Assembly: GCA_050299855.1 (NCBI GenBank)
Contig: JBNKWQ010000042.1
Coordinates: 62,001-126,000, forward strand
Direction of reading: 5' to 3'
DNA length: 64,000 nt
From: Hahella sp050299855
GTDB taxonomy: Bacteria; Pseudomonadota; Gammaproteobacteria; Pseudomonadales; Oleiphilaceae
The translations under genes were made by a program, and so were the position numbers. The notes under the pieces are model-generated. The model made no database searches. It had not been told where the DNA came from and saw only the letters and a list, made by a program, of their open reading frames with translations. Below, piece by piece: positions 38,601-46,894 of the stretch (position 1 is its first letter; the number at the start of each line of letters is the position of its first letter).

Positions 38601-39974
38601 CGGCCACCAGCCTGGAGGCAGGTTCAGCTGGGTATTAACCCGATCAAGGTGGCCATTATCTGCCCACGAGGATGCTGGTATTCTGAGCTTCCAACCGGAT
38701 TTTTCCAGCGGTAAAGTACTCACCGCCTCCATATCCAGCTGTTGATAGCGGGCTTCAACTCCGCGCTGTCCATTACCGGTTAACTGAGTGATTAACTGTG
38801 GTTGCTGGTTGATTTTTGCGTGCCCCAGCACAAAGGGCGCTTTTTGCTCCATACGCCATCCTTGCTCAATACGCCCTGATAAGTGATCACGCCAAACCCA
38901 GCGTTGTGCATCAAACGCCAGCCAGGCAGTGGTATTTTGCTCAATACGATTGACCGCCTGGGCAGAATTACTTCCCGGCAGAGCCTTGAGTTTCAATCCC
39001 GCATCCCTGCTGAGTTTGTAGGCCGGTAGCGATTTCCATTTTTCCGGTAACAATGTTTGCTGAGGATCGATAGCCTCCCCTTCAATTTCGGCAGACCTCA
39101 ATGGCAAGCGGGATTCCACCACCCAGACTTCCTGCTCTGGCCAGCCCAGCTCAATCTGAGGTTCAGGCAGAAAAAGTTCATTCTGGTTAAGCTGGCGGAA
39201 TTTGGCATGGAGCACCCATTTTCCTGGCCTTAATTGAATGCGCATAGCTCCATCATCTTCAATTCTGGCCGGTAAGGGTGCATCAAAGTCCAGCAATTCC
39301 CATCCGGTTAACTGCAATTTCCCCAAAGTGGCTTCACGATCAGTTCCCGACACTTCCAGGCGGAGTAATGTTTCCAACTGCCGTGGCTCAGAGTCGGTTA
39401 GTTTGCGGAACACCTTAAGTTGCAGGCCGTCAGTTTCAAGCCCCTGACGCACATTCTCGCGCACCAGCCATAAGCGGTTTTCAGCCCCGATGTAGGCTTT
39501 ACCCTCAAGCGCTTTATCAATTCGAAGGTCCAGCATGCCGTAGGATGGAGGTAACGGAATGTTTTGTGGAAACTCCTGCCAGCGGATAACACCCAGGACC
39601 GTTTGTTTGCCTCGCTTAACCCAAACAAATGGAAATCCGTTACGACTAACCACGGGGGCTCGGTTACCGCCAATTTTTAATTCTTGCGGCCATAATTTAT
39701 CGGTACCAGGAAGCGGCATCCAACCATCGATTTTGGCATCAACATCAAAACGAAACTGCAGAAATCCCGGATCCAGGTTAAGTTTTACCTGCCCGATCCA
39801 AAAACAGATCTTCTGCTTGGGCGACTGAAAATGAGGGGTGCAGTCAATATATTGCTCAGTTTCCAATACCCATGAAATCCATGGCTGCAATGGAGCCGGA
39901 ACCTGGGTTTTAGCATAGGCGGCTAAAGATACGCTCAGCCATAACAGCAATACAGCCAGCCCGCGTACAATCAT
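35610..39974 (-). CDS. Very large membrane protein of unknown function
   Basis: From ATG 39974, with an AGAGGAAG ribosome site, the product is about 1454 residues. It starts with a signal peptide (GLAVLLLWLSVSLAAYA-KT), then a beta-rich domain of about 440 residues. A cluster of membrane helices follows (about 470-565, WDVFLGLLIVAAFWRLEGW onward), then another near 670. At about 708-735 a signal-like stretch (LAAISMLAIMATGLCLSGESRA) precedes a second large beta-rich domain. A C-terminal helix cluster lies near 1175-1340, and an acidic Pro/Glu-rich tail covers the last ~90 residues. The two halves look like related sensor-plus-membrane units. I do not recognise the family. It is divergent from the exonuclease-fold gene. 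Confidence 0.8.
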   Translation of the reverse strand: MIVRGLAVLLLWLSVSLAAYAKTQVPAPLQPWISWVLETEQYIDCTPHFQSPKQKICFWIGQVKLNLDPGFLQFRFDVDAKIDGWMPLPGTDKLWPQELKIGGNRAPVVSRNGFPFVWVKRGKQTVLGVIRWQEFPQNIPLPPSYGMLDLRIDKALEGKAYIGAENRLWLVRENVRQGLETDGLQLKVFRKLTDSEPRQLETLLRLEVSGTDREATLGKLQLTGWELLDFDAPLPARIEDDGAMRIQLRPGKWVLHAKFRQLNQNELFLPEPQIELGWPEQEVWVVESRLPLRSAEIEGEAIDPQQTLLPEKWKSLPAYKLSRDAGLKLKALPGSNSAQAVNRIEQNTTAWLAFDAQRWVWRDHLSGRIEQGWRMEQKAPFVLGHAKINQQPQLITQLTGNGQRGVEARYQQLDMEAVSTLPLEKSGWKLRIPASSWADNGHLDRVNTQLNLPPGWWPLAVLGTDSSQGSWLDRWTLWDVFLGLLIVAAFWRLEGWMLGLASFFGLAFGYHESGAPVWIWLAILLPLALLRVVDRNPWKKWLTVWRWAAFVTIAGVMLSYAIDQLRMTVYPQLEQPYVSQGDMFAEDLEMSAPMSRVVDAMSSAESRDTQSSKSRPVGGGSWQALNAPLPTGPGIPRWQWKSVQLTWTGGVSAEQAADLLLLTPMQARFARAIHLGLLAVMLVALVGRRHPPQPSEPSSIAADDVRAGAAKLAAISMLAIMATGLCLSGESRAEGFPSDEMLSELRGRLTEGPDCIPTCADLNSAEVVLDGYSLTISMEMSVLAKVAVPIPAKVGYWVPQHVFVDGREVKFATVLPAGGVAVEAAAAGSNGVWSIEFEPGIHEVVLEGSVRERDQFKLLFPLPAKRFNAKIDDWVMSGASLTELHGSELNFERTSISIRNEESRQTLFQEAAPAFVRIEREIELDINWHIRTRVIRMAPKRGAITLSVPLLAGERILSGDAVNEDGLATFTLSDMAQQLEWESNLGPVKRIDLTAPINAPWVEHWAVRISPHWRLQYTGVSPYELVSEGQWFPRWQPRPGDSVVLQISQPLVLDGQMLTVDAVDMHQEVGSRSQQMSMMLQLRSAKSQRYSFPLPPNSTLQSIQLNGDMQPFRQDDGLVDVVVGYGQQSLNVVWTTPLEESNWQLMTPSIQLPGAAANISMTTSLPTSVWPIWVQGPAHGPAILFWGVLGVTLVVALALGGHEGNPLGRGSWCLLALGATLGWVQGLIILVVWFYSLQYRSQIIGSAGKWARRGYQVWLVLLTIMAVGWILASIPQGLVGQPMDYVAGNGSSMWWLRWFEDSANGALPATRVVIVPVMAYRIAVLLWSLWLAFAMLRWLQWGWLKFSESLENGRPLAGLDSVVPETGEGSQGATAESIWAPKTGSGDEDADVEVPEKALLPPEEQLSEHEESLVETPPIEPPEAQTEEDQSEGDVDGIGDDDEPKPPHGPDGSR

Positions 39975-40128
39975 CTGCGTCTTCCTCTGTCGAAAAATTC
40001 CTTTGGTACCCACAAGACTTCCGGCTAAAACTGCTCTTGAAACGCTCGACAATGTGGAATGTGCTGGTCAAATAACTTTGAGCAAATATAATGATTTGTC
40101 AATCACTTACTATACATAGAGCGCCAGT

Positions 40129-40620
40129 ATGCAAGAACCCGCATTGTTTATCGACATTGAGGCCAGTAGTCCTGACGAAGACGGCTATCCTATCTGTATT
40201 GCATGGTCGTCCGAAGATGGCGTCATTAACTCCGCTCTGATCATTCCAGAAGATGATTGGGTAGACTGGGATTTCAGCTACCAGCATAGCCAGGGTCTTA
40301 CCCGTGAACACCTGTTCGACCAAGGTGACACAGCTCTGGACGTTATCAAGGCCTTAACCCGGGATCTAGGGGACGAAACAGTTTATGTCGACGGACTGGA
40401 TCTCGACGAAGAGTGGCTTACCCGGCTTTTCGAGAGTTTTGATATGGATGTCCCCTTCCATATCAGACAATTCACCCGCTTCCCACCCGGCATAAGCTTC
40501 GATGCCTTCCTGACTTACCGAGAGGAGCTTTTACAAGAACAGGGTCTTTCCGGCTTCAATGCCGAGAACAATGTTTTTGTCATGCTGCAAATTGCTAATG
40601 GTAGCCAGACATTGGAATAG
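40129..40620 (+). CDS. Exonuclease-fold (DEDD/RNase H-like) protein, possibly inactive
   Basis: This 163-residue protein opens ALFIDIEASSPDEDGYPICIAW, resembling the first DEDD exonuclease motif (DxE), with VYVDGLDLDEEWL near residue 90 in the place of motif II. The region expected to carry the last motif reads GFNAENNVFVMLQIAN, with Asn where an Asp would be. The fold assignment is by motif only. It may be a small 3'-5' exonuclease relative or a degenerate one. It is divergent from the large membrane-protein gene. Confidence 0.6.
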   Translation: MQEPALFIDIEASSPDEDGYPICIAWSSEDGVINSALIIPEDDWVDWDFSYQHSQGLTREHLFDQGDTALDVIKALTRDLGDETVYVDGLDLDEEWLTRLFESFDMDVPFHIRQFTRFPPGISFDAFLTYREELLQEQGLSGFNAENNVFVMLQIANGSQTLE

Positions 40621-40826
40621 ACTCCTCTGCTTTAATTCGCCTGCTGCTATTTCTCTGTAATGGCGGCAGAAAATGCAGATATGTTCAAGTGAAATAAAGG
40701 CCGGGATTGTGACCTCATGCGGTAGATCACACTACAGATTGTTTCCTCCTTGCCGGAGACTGAACTGACTGCTAGTTTTTAGGACTGACAGCAATTGCGG
40801 CAGCCCACTTTTTTGACGGAAGTTAT

Positions 40827-41399
40827 ATGGAAATCACTCCACAGAACAATTCTGATCTGATTTGGAATATTGAACGAATGAGTGACCGCGATCGGGCTCA
40901 GAAGTTCGTCCTTCAGTTTGAAAAGACACTTTGTGTATTTTCCGCCACAGTAGGACAAATCTATACCAACTACAGCATGCATTTTCCTGAGGATTATCAG
41001 CGTAACCTGGTAATACTGCCCAATCCCTATGCCTTTCATGACACCTTCAATCACATCAATGAAGAAGCCATTATGGCAACCGGATTCCACATCATTCCCG
41101 GGGAAGTGATTCATCGCAAAGGCCTGTTGATGCTGATCAAACCCAAAGACCCTGAAGCACCGGCCAAACCCATTCCGATGTCCCGTGCCATGCAGGTGCT
41201 CAACAACATGCGCACGGAAGAAGACCCTTTTCTACCGGTACTTGTGAAAGGCGATCTGAAACCTTTTCAGGATAAAGTCCCCTGCCTGCATCTGCACCGC
41301 CTGAGGTTACCAAAGTTGTCGCCACGTATTACAGGTTTTGAAAAACAGGAACTGAAACGGGTTATTGTGGAAAAGATGCAGGCACTTTCCGCTTTGTAG
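40827..41399 (+). CDS. Hypothetical protein
   Basis: This 190-residue soluble protein (MEITPQNNSDLIWNIERM...) has an initial helical segment, then FPEDYQRNLVILPNPYAFHDTFNHINEEAIMATGFHIIPG and a basic C-terminal helix. ATG follows a GGAAG ribosome site. I recognise no family and see no signal peptide. It is flanked by an exonuclease-fold gene upstream and an outer-membrane barrel downstream, with gaps large enough for separate promoters. Confidence 0.7.
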   Translation: MEITPQNNSDLIWNIERMSDRDRAQKFVLQFEKTLCVFSATVGQIYTNYSMHFPEDYQRNLVILPNPYAFHDTFNHINEEAIMATGFHIIPGEVIHRKGLLMLIKPKDPEAPAKPIPMSRAMQVLNNMRTEEDPFLPVLVKGDLKPFQDKVPCLHLHRLRLPKLSPRITGFEKQELKRVIVEKMQALSAL

Positions 41400-41516
41400 T
41401 AATTTCCAGGATACTAATGGCGAAGTGTGACGGTTTTCCGTGACTGGACCCAGGGCATACGTCAGAATGCCCGCCAACCATAATGATAAGGCCTCTCAGC
41501 AAGGATCCTGCTTTTC

Positions 41517-42134
41517 ATGAAACCACAACAACAGGTAATTGCCTTAGTAACCACTTTTCTCATGGCATTGGCCGTCAGCAATCCGGCGGCTGCAGAGGGA
41601 TCAAAACAGGACCTCGCCTATGTTGGGCTTGCCTGGACTCAATTGGAGTTTGAACGTGTGTTGGGACACCGCCAAGCCAGAACTTCAGCCGCGACACTGA
41701 TACTAGGCACCTATATTACCGACTATGTTAAAACCGAATTACGAGCAGGTCTCGGTCTCGACACTGACGAAATTAATACCTCCACCACGGCAACTGATGC
41801 CTTCGGCCAACAGCCCTATGCTTCTATCGGGCTGGACGATTATCTGAGCTGGTATATTGGCCCTCAATTCCCTGCCACGGAATACATGACGGTTTACGCA
41901 CAGTTTGGAATCAGTCGCATGATCGGCAAAGTTGAATACCCTGATCCAGACCAGACAACTTCATTGCCGGAGGATCTTACCGACAGCTCTTTTAGCGTCA
42001 GCTATATTCTGGGAACAGACATTAAACTCTATAACAGCTTCTGGGCCACGATCGAGTACGGCAGACTGCACAAGGACACAATTACCGAAATTCGCACCGG
42101 CCAGATGAGCCTCGGCGTGAAATACGAGTTCTAA
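41517..42134 (+). CDS. Outer-membrane beta-barrel protein
   Basis: The 205-residue protein has a signal peptide ending NPAAA-EG. It then has alternating amphipathic strands (DLAYVGLAWTQLEFERV, YVKTELRAGLGLD, MTVYAQFGISRMIG, FSVSYILGTDIKLY) and ends SLGVKYEF with a C-terminal Phe, the outer-membrane insertion signal. This fits a small 8-stranded barrel of the OmpA/OmpW-like type. Its function is unknown. An AAGGATC ribosome site precedes the start. Confidence 0.85.
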   Translation: MKPQQQVIALVTTFLMALAVSNPAAAEGSKQDLAYVGLAWTQLEFERVLGHRQARTSAATLILGTYITDYVKTELRAGLGLDTDEINTSTTATDAFGQQPYASIGLDDYLSWYIGPQFPATEYMTVYAQFGISRMIGKVEYPDPDQTTSLPEDLTDSSFSVSYILGTDIKLYNSFWATIEYGRLHKDTITEIRTGQMSLGVKYEF

Positions 42135-42142
42135 CGCCGAAA

Positions 42143-42176
42143 GCCTGAGTCACGTTTCCATTATGTTGTCTCAGGC
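42143..42176. terminator. Hairpin between outer-membrane barrel and rlmKL genes
   Basis: GCCTGAG (42143-42149) pairs with CTCAGGC (42170-42176) across a 20-nt loop, between two convergent genes. It lacks a T run, so it is only a possible terminator. Confidence 0.4.
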
Positions 42177-42258
42177 CGGTCATCCAATAAATCAGTTAAC
42201 ACAGACTATTCCAGCATTCCAATAAAGTCATCCATGCCCAGCATTGAAGTTCAGGTAT

Positions 42259-44460
42259 TTAAACCTCAGCGTGACGAATAAACCAGCACTGGTGAATACG
42301 CTGATTTTTTTCGAAGTCCTCAGGCAGACTTTCCCGGGTTTTATCCTCCACCTGAAACAATTCCCCAATCTTTTCATCAAGCTTGAAGCGTCTGTAATTA
42401 TTGGAAAAGATCAACAAACCATCGCGCGACAGGAGTGCCATCGCCTGCTCAATCAAATCGATATGATCCCGCTGCACATCTAATACCGATTCCATCTTTT
42501 TCGAGTTAGAAAAAGTCGGTGGATCCAGGAAAATAAGATCGTACCGGCCTTTTTCCCGTCCCAGCCATTCCATTACATCAGCCCGGATAAATCGGTGGTC
42601 CCCTTTGGAAAGCTGGTTTAACTGAAAATTTCGCTCAGCCCAGGTCAGATAGGTTTGTGACAGGTCTACACTGGTCGTGGAAACGGCACCGCCAACGGCA
42701 GCATGCACGGATGCTGCTCCTGTATAACAGAACAGATTAAGAAACCGCTTACCTCGGGCGTGAGTCTGCACCCAATAGCGCATGGGTCGATGGTCCAGAA
42801 ATAATCCGGTATCCAGATAATCCGATAAATTAACCCAGAACTTGCATCCATGCTCCTCGACAGCCAGTTCCTTCCTGGCACCGCCCTGCTTTTCGTACTG
42901 ATCAATACCTTTCTGACGCCTTCTCTGCTTGAGAAATACTGCGGACGGGTTGACATTGCAGACTTGGGGCACCACTTCCAGCACATCAAGAAGACGCTGA
43001 TGAGCTCTATTTTCATCAATGGTTTTAGGAGGGGCGTATTCCTGAATACTGACTGCGCCAGCATACCAATCTACCGCCACTGCATATTCCGGCATGTCAG
43101 CGTCATATAACCGGTAGGCCTCCAGGCCTGCTTTCGCCGCCCACTTTCGTCGTTTCTTCAGGTTTTTGGTCAGACGATTGGCAAACATCTGCGCTTGTTC
43201 CGAAAACACTCGTTGGCTGCCCTGTTGTTTCGCCTGATCATGGGAAGGCAACGCCTGGTCATAAATTTCAAACAGGTAAAGCGTGGTGGAAAGCTTGCCG
43301 TTAAAGAATTTGTACTGCTTGTTGGCCCTCACACCCAGCTCTTTTGCTAGGCTATTATTCGAGGTGAAAACTCCAGCCTTCCAGCCATGAAACTCACGCT
43401 TGAACTGTCGTCCCAGGTTTTGGTAAAGCGAACGCAATTCCAATTCCTGTCCCAGGCGTTCGCCATATGGAGGGTTGGTTAGCAGCAGCTGAAACGGAGC
43501 ATCTGAAGAATCGACCGACTTTATCTCATCTTCAACCGCCAATGTGGGAGTTATTGCCTGAGTGGCATCACCAGTAGAAAGTTGCACCCAGCGATCGACG
43601 CCGGCACGAGACAGATTCCGTTTGGCGGCCTGTAAGGCTTTAGGGTTTAGGTCTGACCCGGCGATTATGCCACGCCACTGACGTTTGCCGATAACTGCCT
43701 TTTGCTGAACGTCACCCAGTTCTTTCACCCAGGTTGCCTTATCAAACCAGCTGGCCTTAAAGAAACTGAAGGCTGGGCTTAACAGTCCAGGGGCTATATC
43801 CAGGGCCATCATGGCAGCTTCGACTACCAGCGTTCCGGATCCGCACATTGGGTCCAGAAAAACGCCATCGTTTTTGCACTCTTTATTCCAACCGGCGCGC
43901 ATGAGCAGCGCTGCTGCCAAGTTTTCCTTCAAAGGCGCTGCTTCGCCCTCCTGGCGGTAGCCCCTTTGATGCAGACTTCTTCCGGCTGCATCAACCGTTA
44001 ACGTTGTGGTTTTACCAATATTTAATTGCAGGGTCTGAGTTGCCAAGCTTTTATCTATGACCGGCGGTTCCAGGCCTTTATCGCGAAAGTAGTCATTAAC
44101 AGCATCCTTTACGACCTGGGCGCCAAATCCTGAGTGCCTGATATCTCCCCAACTGCCAAATGCGGCTATCCAGTAATACTGGCCGGCATTCAGCCAACGC
44201 TCCCAGGTCACGGCCCGAGCCAGGTCATAGACGCCGTCTCTGGTGGCGGTTTGAGTATCCCCCAACTGTAGCAAAACCCGGTTCGCCAACCTTGAGCGCA
44301 GGCAAATCCTCATCATGCCAGCCAGGTCAGTGGCCAGATAAACGCCTGCGGGATTGGTCTTGTCTACCTGAAGGCCCATCTCGGTAAGTTCTTGCTCCAG
44401 CAAGTATTCCAACCCCTTGGGACAAGTAGCGAAAATGTTCAAAGATGAAGGTATTGTCAT
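42259..44460 (-). CDS. rlmL: Bifunctional 23S rRNA methyltransferase RlmKL
   Basis: The 733-residue protein fuses two methyltransferases that modify 23S rRNA at G2445 (N-terminal RlmL part) and G2069 (C-terminal RlmK part). A THUMP region is followed by the first SAM-dependent domain with DPMCGSGTLVVEAAMMA near residue 205 and LLTNPPYGERLG near residue 325. The C-terminal domain has FLNLFCYTGAASVHAAVGGA near residue 585 and LIFLDPPTFSNS near residue 650. Full-length and unbroken. Confidence 0.97.
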   Translation of the reverse strand: MTIPSSLNIFATCPKGLEYLLEQELTEMGLQVDKTNPAGVYLATDLAGMMRICLRSRLANRVLLQLGDTQTATRDGVYDLARAVTWERWLNAGQYYWIAAFGSWGDIRHSGFGAQVVKDAVNDYFRDKGLEPPVIDKSLATQTLQLNIGKTTTLTVDAAGRSLHQRGYRQEGEAAPLKENLAAALLMRAGWNKECKNDGVFLDPMCGSGTLVVEAAMMALDIAPGLLSPAFSFFKASWFDKATWVKELGDVQQKAVIGKRQWRGIIAGSDLNPKALQAAKRNLSRAGVDRWVQLSTGDATQAITPTLAVEDEIKSVDSSDAPFQLLLTNPPYGERLGQELELRSLYQNLGRQFKREFHGWKAGVFTSNNSLAKELGVRANKQYKFFNGKLSTTLYLFEIYDQALPSHDQAKQQGSQRVFSEQAQMFANRLTKNLKKRRKWAAKAGLEAYRLYDADMPEYAVAVDWYAGAVSIQEYAPPKTIDENRAHQRLLDVLEVVPQVCNVNPSAVFLKQRRRQKGIDQYEKQGGARKELAVEEHGCKFWVNLSDYLDTGLFLDHRPMRYWVQTHARGKRFLNLFCYTGAASVHAAVGGAVSTTSVDLSQTYLTWAERNFQLNQLSKGDHRFIRADVMEWLGREKGRYDLIFLDPPTFSNSKKMESVLDVQRDHIDLIEQAMALLSRDGLLIFSNNYRRFKLDEKIGELFQVEDKTRESLPEDFEKNQRIHQCWFIRHAEV

Positions 44461-44779
44461 AAGATATTTACAAAAAATTTCAAAAGAGTGTCGACCGCAA
44501 GTGTCAATATGATCAAAAACTTATCTCCATTTAATTCCACAAAACTATAAAAAAAACGTCATCTAGATGAAATAATTTGTGTACTTAACAAACCTTTTTA
44601 GCTTTACTTAACCCGTGTGGGAGATCTTTCTACATGCCATTCGTCATTTCTTCTGGCGAATTTTTCACTTCAACACACAGCCAATAGGAGATTCTTCTTT
44701 ACTTTCTCAGCCAATGTAGCAGGCCAATAACTTAATTGGTATTCCTGTAAAACCCGGAACACAATGAGGTTCAACAAGA
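44461..44779 (+). promoter_or_regulatory. Upstream region of rmf with an internal terminator-like hairpin
   Basis: This 319-bp gap separates divergent rlmKL and rmf. At 44639-44666 a 7-bp stem (ATTCGTC/GGCGAAT with one G-T pair) and a 9-nt loop is followed by TTTTTC, a typical intrinsic terminator, about 115 bp before the rmf start. If rmf is transcribed from upstream of it, this could act as an attenuator or end a short leader RNA. Promoter positions are not certain. Confidence 0.5.
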
Positions 44780-44989
44780 ATGAGAAGACAGAAGCGCGAT
44801 ATGTTCGAAAGAGCATACCTCAAGGGTTATAGAGCTGGCATAAGCGGTCGATCAAAGGACCTGTGCCCCATAGGCAACCCGCAAATGCGACAAGAATGGA
44901 TTAACGGCTGGCGCGACGGCCGAACCGATCACTGGGATGGCTTTGTCGGTGTTTCCGGCTTACATAAATTGCCCGGCATCGCATCCTGA
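44780..44989 (+). CDS. rmf: Ribosome modulation factor
   Basis: The 69-residue protein MRRQKRDMFERAYLKGYRAG, with CPIGNPQMRQEWINGWRDGR, matches RMF, the stationary-phase factor that dimerises 70S ribosomes into inactive 100S particles. It is slightly longer at the C-terminus than the 55-residue E. coli protein (tail WDGFVGVSGLHKLPGIAS), as is common in pseudomonad-like relatives. It is monocistronic and ends at a strong terminator. Confidence 0.95.
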   Translation: MRRQKRDMFERAYLKGYRAGISGRSKDLCPIGNPQMRQEWINGWRDGRTDHWDGFVGVSGLHKLPGIAS

Positions 44990-45042
44990 TACTCCCTGAA
45001 TTATCTGTTCATCCACTGGGGCTTTTCCAAAGCCTCTTTACA

Positions 45043-45061
45043 AGGCCCGCTCAGCGGGCCT
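45043..45061. terminator. Terminator between rmf and pyrD
   Basis: A G/C-rich stem, GGCCCGC (45044-45050) with GCGGGCC (45054-45060) and a 3-nt loop, flanked by A/T on both sides, lies between two convergent genes and can serve both. Confidence 0.8.
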
Positions 45062-45074
45062 CTTCATTTCCGCT

Positions 45075-46097
45075 TCAGGATACCTTTGCCAGAGCCTGTG
45101 CTGCTTCACGGACAAGTGTGGGGCCACGATAAATCAATCCACTATATACCTGTACCAGACTGGCACCGGCGTTCACCTTATCCCTGGCATCCTGACCACT
45201 CATAACACCACCTGAAGCAATCACCGGTATCTTGGATTCCAGAGCCTGGCAAAGTGTCCGCACCACATGGGTAGAGCGTTTGGTCAGCGGGGCTCCGGAC
45301 AACCCCCCCTGCTCCTTACCCTGCTCCAGACCTTCTACCCCTTCACGGGACAGGGTGGTGTTGGTAGCAATGACACCATCCATTCCATAATCAAGAATCG
45401 TCCTGGCGACCATCCGAATCTCGTCGTCCGACATATCCGGCGCAATCTTTACGACAAAGGGAACATAGCGACCGGTCTTTTGATGCAGGCCTTCCTGACA
45501 CTCCTTGATATCCTGCAGCATCGACTTCAGCGATTGGCCAAATTGAAGAGCCCTCAGGCCTGGAGTATTAGGTGAAGAAATATTGATCGTAATATAGGAA
45601 GCCAGATCATAGACACGCTGGATGCAGGTCACATAGTCTGAAGCAGCCTCTTCAGCCGGAGTGTCCTTATTCTTGCCTACATTGACGCCTACGATGCCAT
45701 CAAATTTCTTACGCTGCAGTTGGGCCACCATATGATCGATGCCGGCATTATTGAAGCCCATTCGATTAATAATAGCGTCGCGCTCTTCCAGCCGGAACAA
45801 TCTCGGTTTGGGATTACCCTCCTGAGGTCGTGGGGTAACCGTACCCACTTCGATAAATCCAAATCCGAATTTAGACAGACCATCAACGTAGTCGCAGTTT
45901 TTATCCAGTCCGGCAGCCAACCCAACAGCATTGGGAAACCTTAACCCCATTACTTCTAGCGGCTGCCCTGCCACTTTAGGCAGAAACATGGGAAGCAGAC
46001 CGGCTCCGTTAGCTAGCTTGAGCGCTTTAAGAGATAGATCATGGGAGGCTTCAGCAGGAAAACGGAACAGCAGTTTCCGGGCAAGAGGGTAACTCAT
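45075..46097 (-). CDS. pyrD: Dihydroorotate dehydrogenase (quinone), class 2
   Basis: The 340-residue membrane-associated flavoenzyme oxidises dihydroorotate to orotate in pyrimidine synthesis, passing electrons to quinone. It has the N-terminal helical quinone-channel region (ARKLLFRFPAEASHDLSLKAL), GLAAGLDKNCDYVDG, TVTPRPQEGNPKPRLFRL, the catalytic-Ser segment NISSPNTPGLRALQ near residue 175, and the FMN-phosphate loops VIASGGVMSGQDA and VQVYSGLIYRGP. Class 2 is typical of Gammaproteobacteria. Confidence 0.97.
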   Translation of the reverse strand: MSYPLARKLLFRFPAEASHDLSLKALKLANGAGLLPMFLPKVAGQPLEVMGLRFPNAVGLAAGLDKNCDYVDGLSKFGFGFIEVGTVTPRPQEGNPKPRLFRLEERDAIINRMGFNNAGIDHMVAQLQRKKFDGIVGVNVGKNKDTPAEEAASDYVTCIQRVYDLASYITINISSPNTPGLRALQFGQSLKSMLQDIKECQEGLHQKTGRYVPFVVKIAPDMSDDEIRMVARTILDYGMDGVIATNTTLSREGVEGLEQGKEQGGLSGAPLTKRSTHVVRTLCQALESKIPVIASGGVMSGQDARDKVNAGASLVQVYSGLIYRGPTLVREAAQALAKVS

Positions 46098-46582
46098 GGA
46101 GGATTTCCATTCAGGTAATCAGAGGTCGGTCAATGGCGCGCTATTATAACGAACCCCTCCGCTAATAAAAGGCTTCTTGCAGCTTCATTGCATGCTTCCC
46201 GCCCTTTCGATTCCATTCTTCAAATTTAATATCCGGTAGGTACTTTGATTACCACTGACAGACGATTACCACTGACAGACGCTTTGATTAAAAATATTTA
46301 TCAAGTTCCTGGTCGCCGATTAAGCAATATGACAGACCTGTAACTTATCCACTAAATCTGTGGATAACATTGTTAATATCAGTAGGGAAAAATCCGGGAT
46401 CCCTTAGAGTATTTAGCCTAACAGCAAATTGATCATTTTTTGATCAGCATTTTATTTTGTTAAATATCAATAGCTTACAACTGATTAGAGAATAATCATC
46501 TGACTAATTATCCATCAATTTTATAGACGTGAGATTCTATCCACACCCCTTGACGGATATTTCAGGTTGGTCATATAACAAA
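46098..46582. promoter_or_regulatory. A/T-rich intergenic region with DnaA boxes and GATC sites
   Basis: No gene is seen between pyrD and the PilZ gene. Two DnaA-box sequences face each other: TTATCCACT (46345-46353) and TGTGGATAA (46359-46367, a perfect TTATCCACA on the minus strand), 5 bp apart. A one-mismatch box, CTATCCACA, lies at 46537-46545. Three GATC sites cluster at 46398-46445, two within TGATCA-N5-TGATCA (46430-46446). A perfect 2 x 17 bp repeat lies at 46247-46280. Confidence 0.6.
46247..46280. repeat. Perfect tandem repeat, 2 x 17 bp
   Basis: GATTACCACTGACAGAC occurs twice in direct succession at 46247-46263 and 46264-46280, upstream of pyrD in the region carrying DnaA boxes. 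Confidence 0.9.
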
Positions 46583-46604
46583 AAAGCACGCCGAGGCGTG
46601 CTTT
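46583..46604 (-). terminator. Intrinsic terminator of the PilZ gene
   Basis: A perfect 10-bp stem (AAAGCACGCC with GGCGTGCTTT, 2-nt loop) is followed on the minus strand by a T run and lies 20 bp after the PilZ stop codon. Confidence 0.9.
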
Positions 46605-46624
46605 GGTTGGATTCGCAAATCAGT

Positions 46625-46894
46625 TCAGGAAAACTTCAACCCCAACCCGTCTTGAGTGCGTCTGACAATTTCAAGGTAAACTTCTGGGCTACTGCTATTT
46701 AGCAAACCATTAACCTTCAAGGACACCCGATCCCCAATTCTGGCGGTTTCAACTGTTGGATCTGCGATAAACACCCCTCCCTCAGACAAATCCGTTGCCC
46801 TCACCTGGCGGCGTCCTGAAGAAGGATGATCCAGGATTACATTCATTGACGTGTGGTGTCGCTCGTAACGGCGACGTTCTTGCTCAGTACTCAT
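46625..46894 (-). CDS. PilZ-domain protein
   Basis: The 89-residue protein is a single PilZ domain. RRRYERH (residues 7-13) supplies the RxxxR motif and TDLSEGGVF (near 33-41) the DxSxxG motif, both of which bind cyclic di-GMP. Such stand-alone PilZ proteins act as c-di-GMP effectors in motility, adhesion or polysaccharide control. It is monocistronic with a strong terminator. The target is unknown. Confidence 0.9.
   Translation of the reverse strand: MSTEQERRRYERHHTSMNVILDHPSSGRRQVRATDLSEGGVFIADPTVETARIGDRVSLKVNGLLNSSSPEVYLEIVRRTQDGLGLKFS

Noticed and set aside
46098..46582. Chromosomal origin oriC
   Set aside because: DnaA boxes are too few and dnaA, dnaN, mnmG or parAB are not adjacent, so only a DnaA-binding site is proposed.
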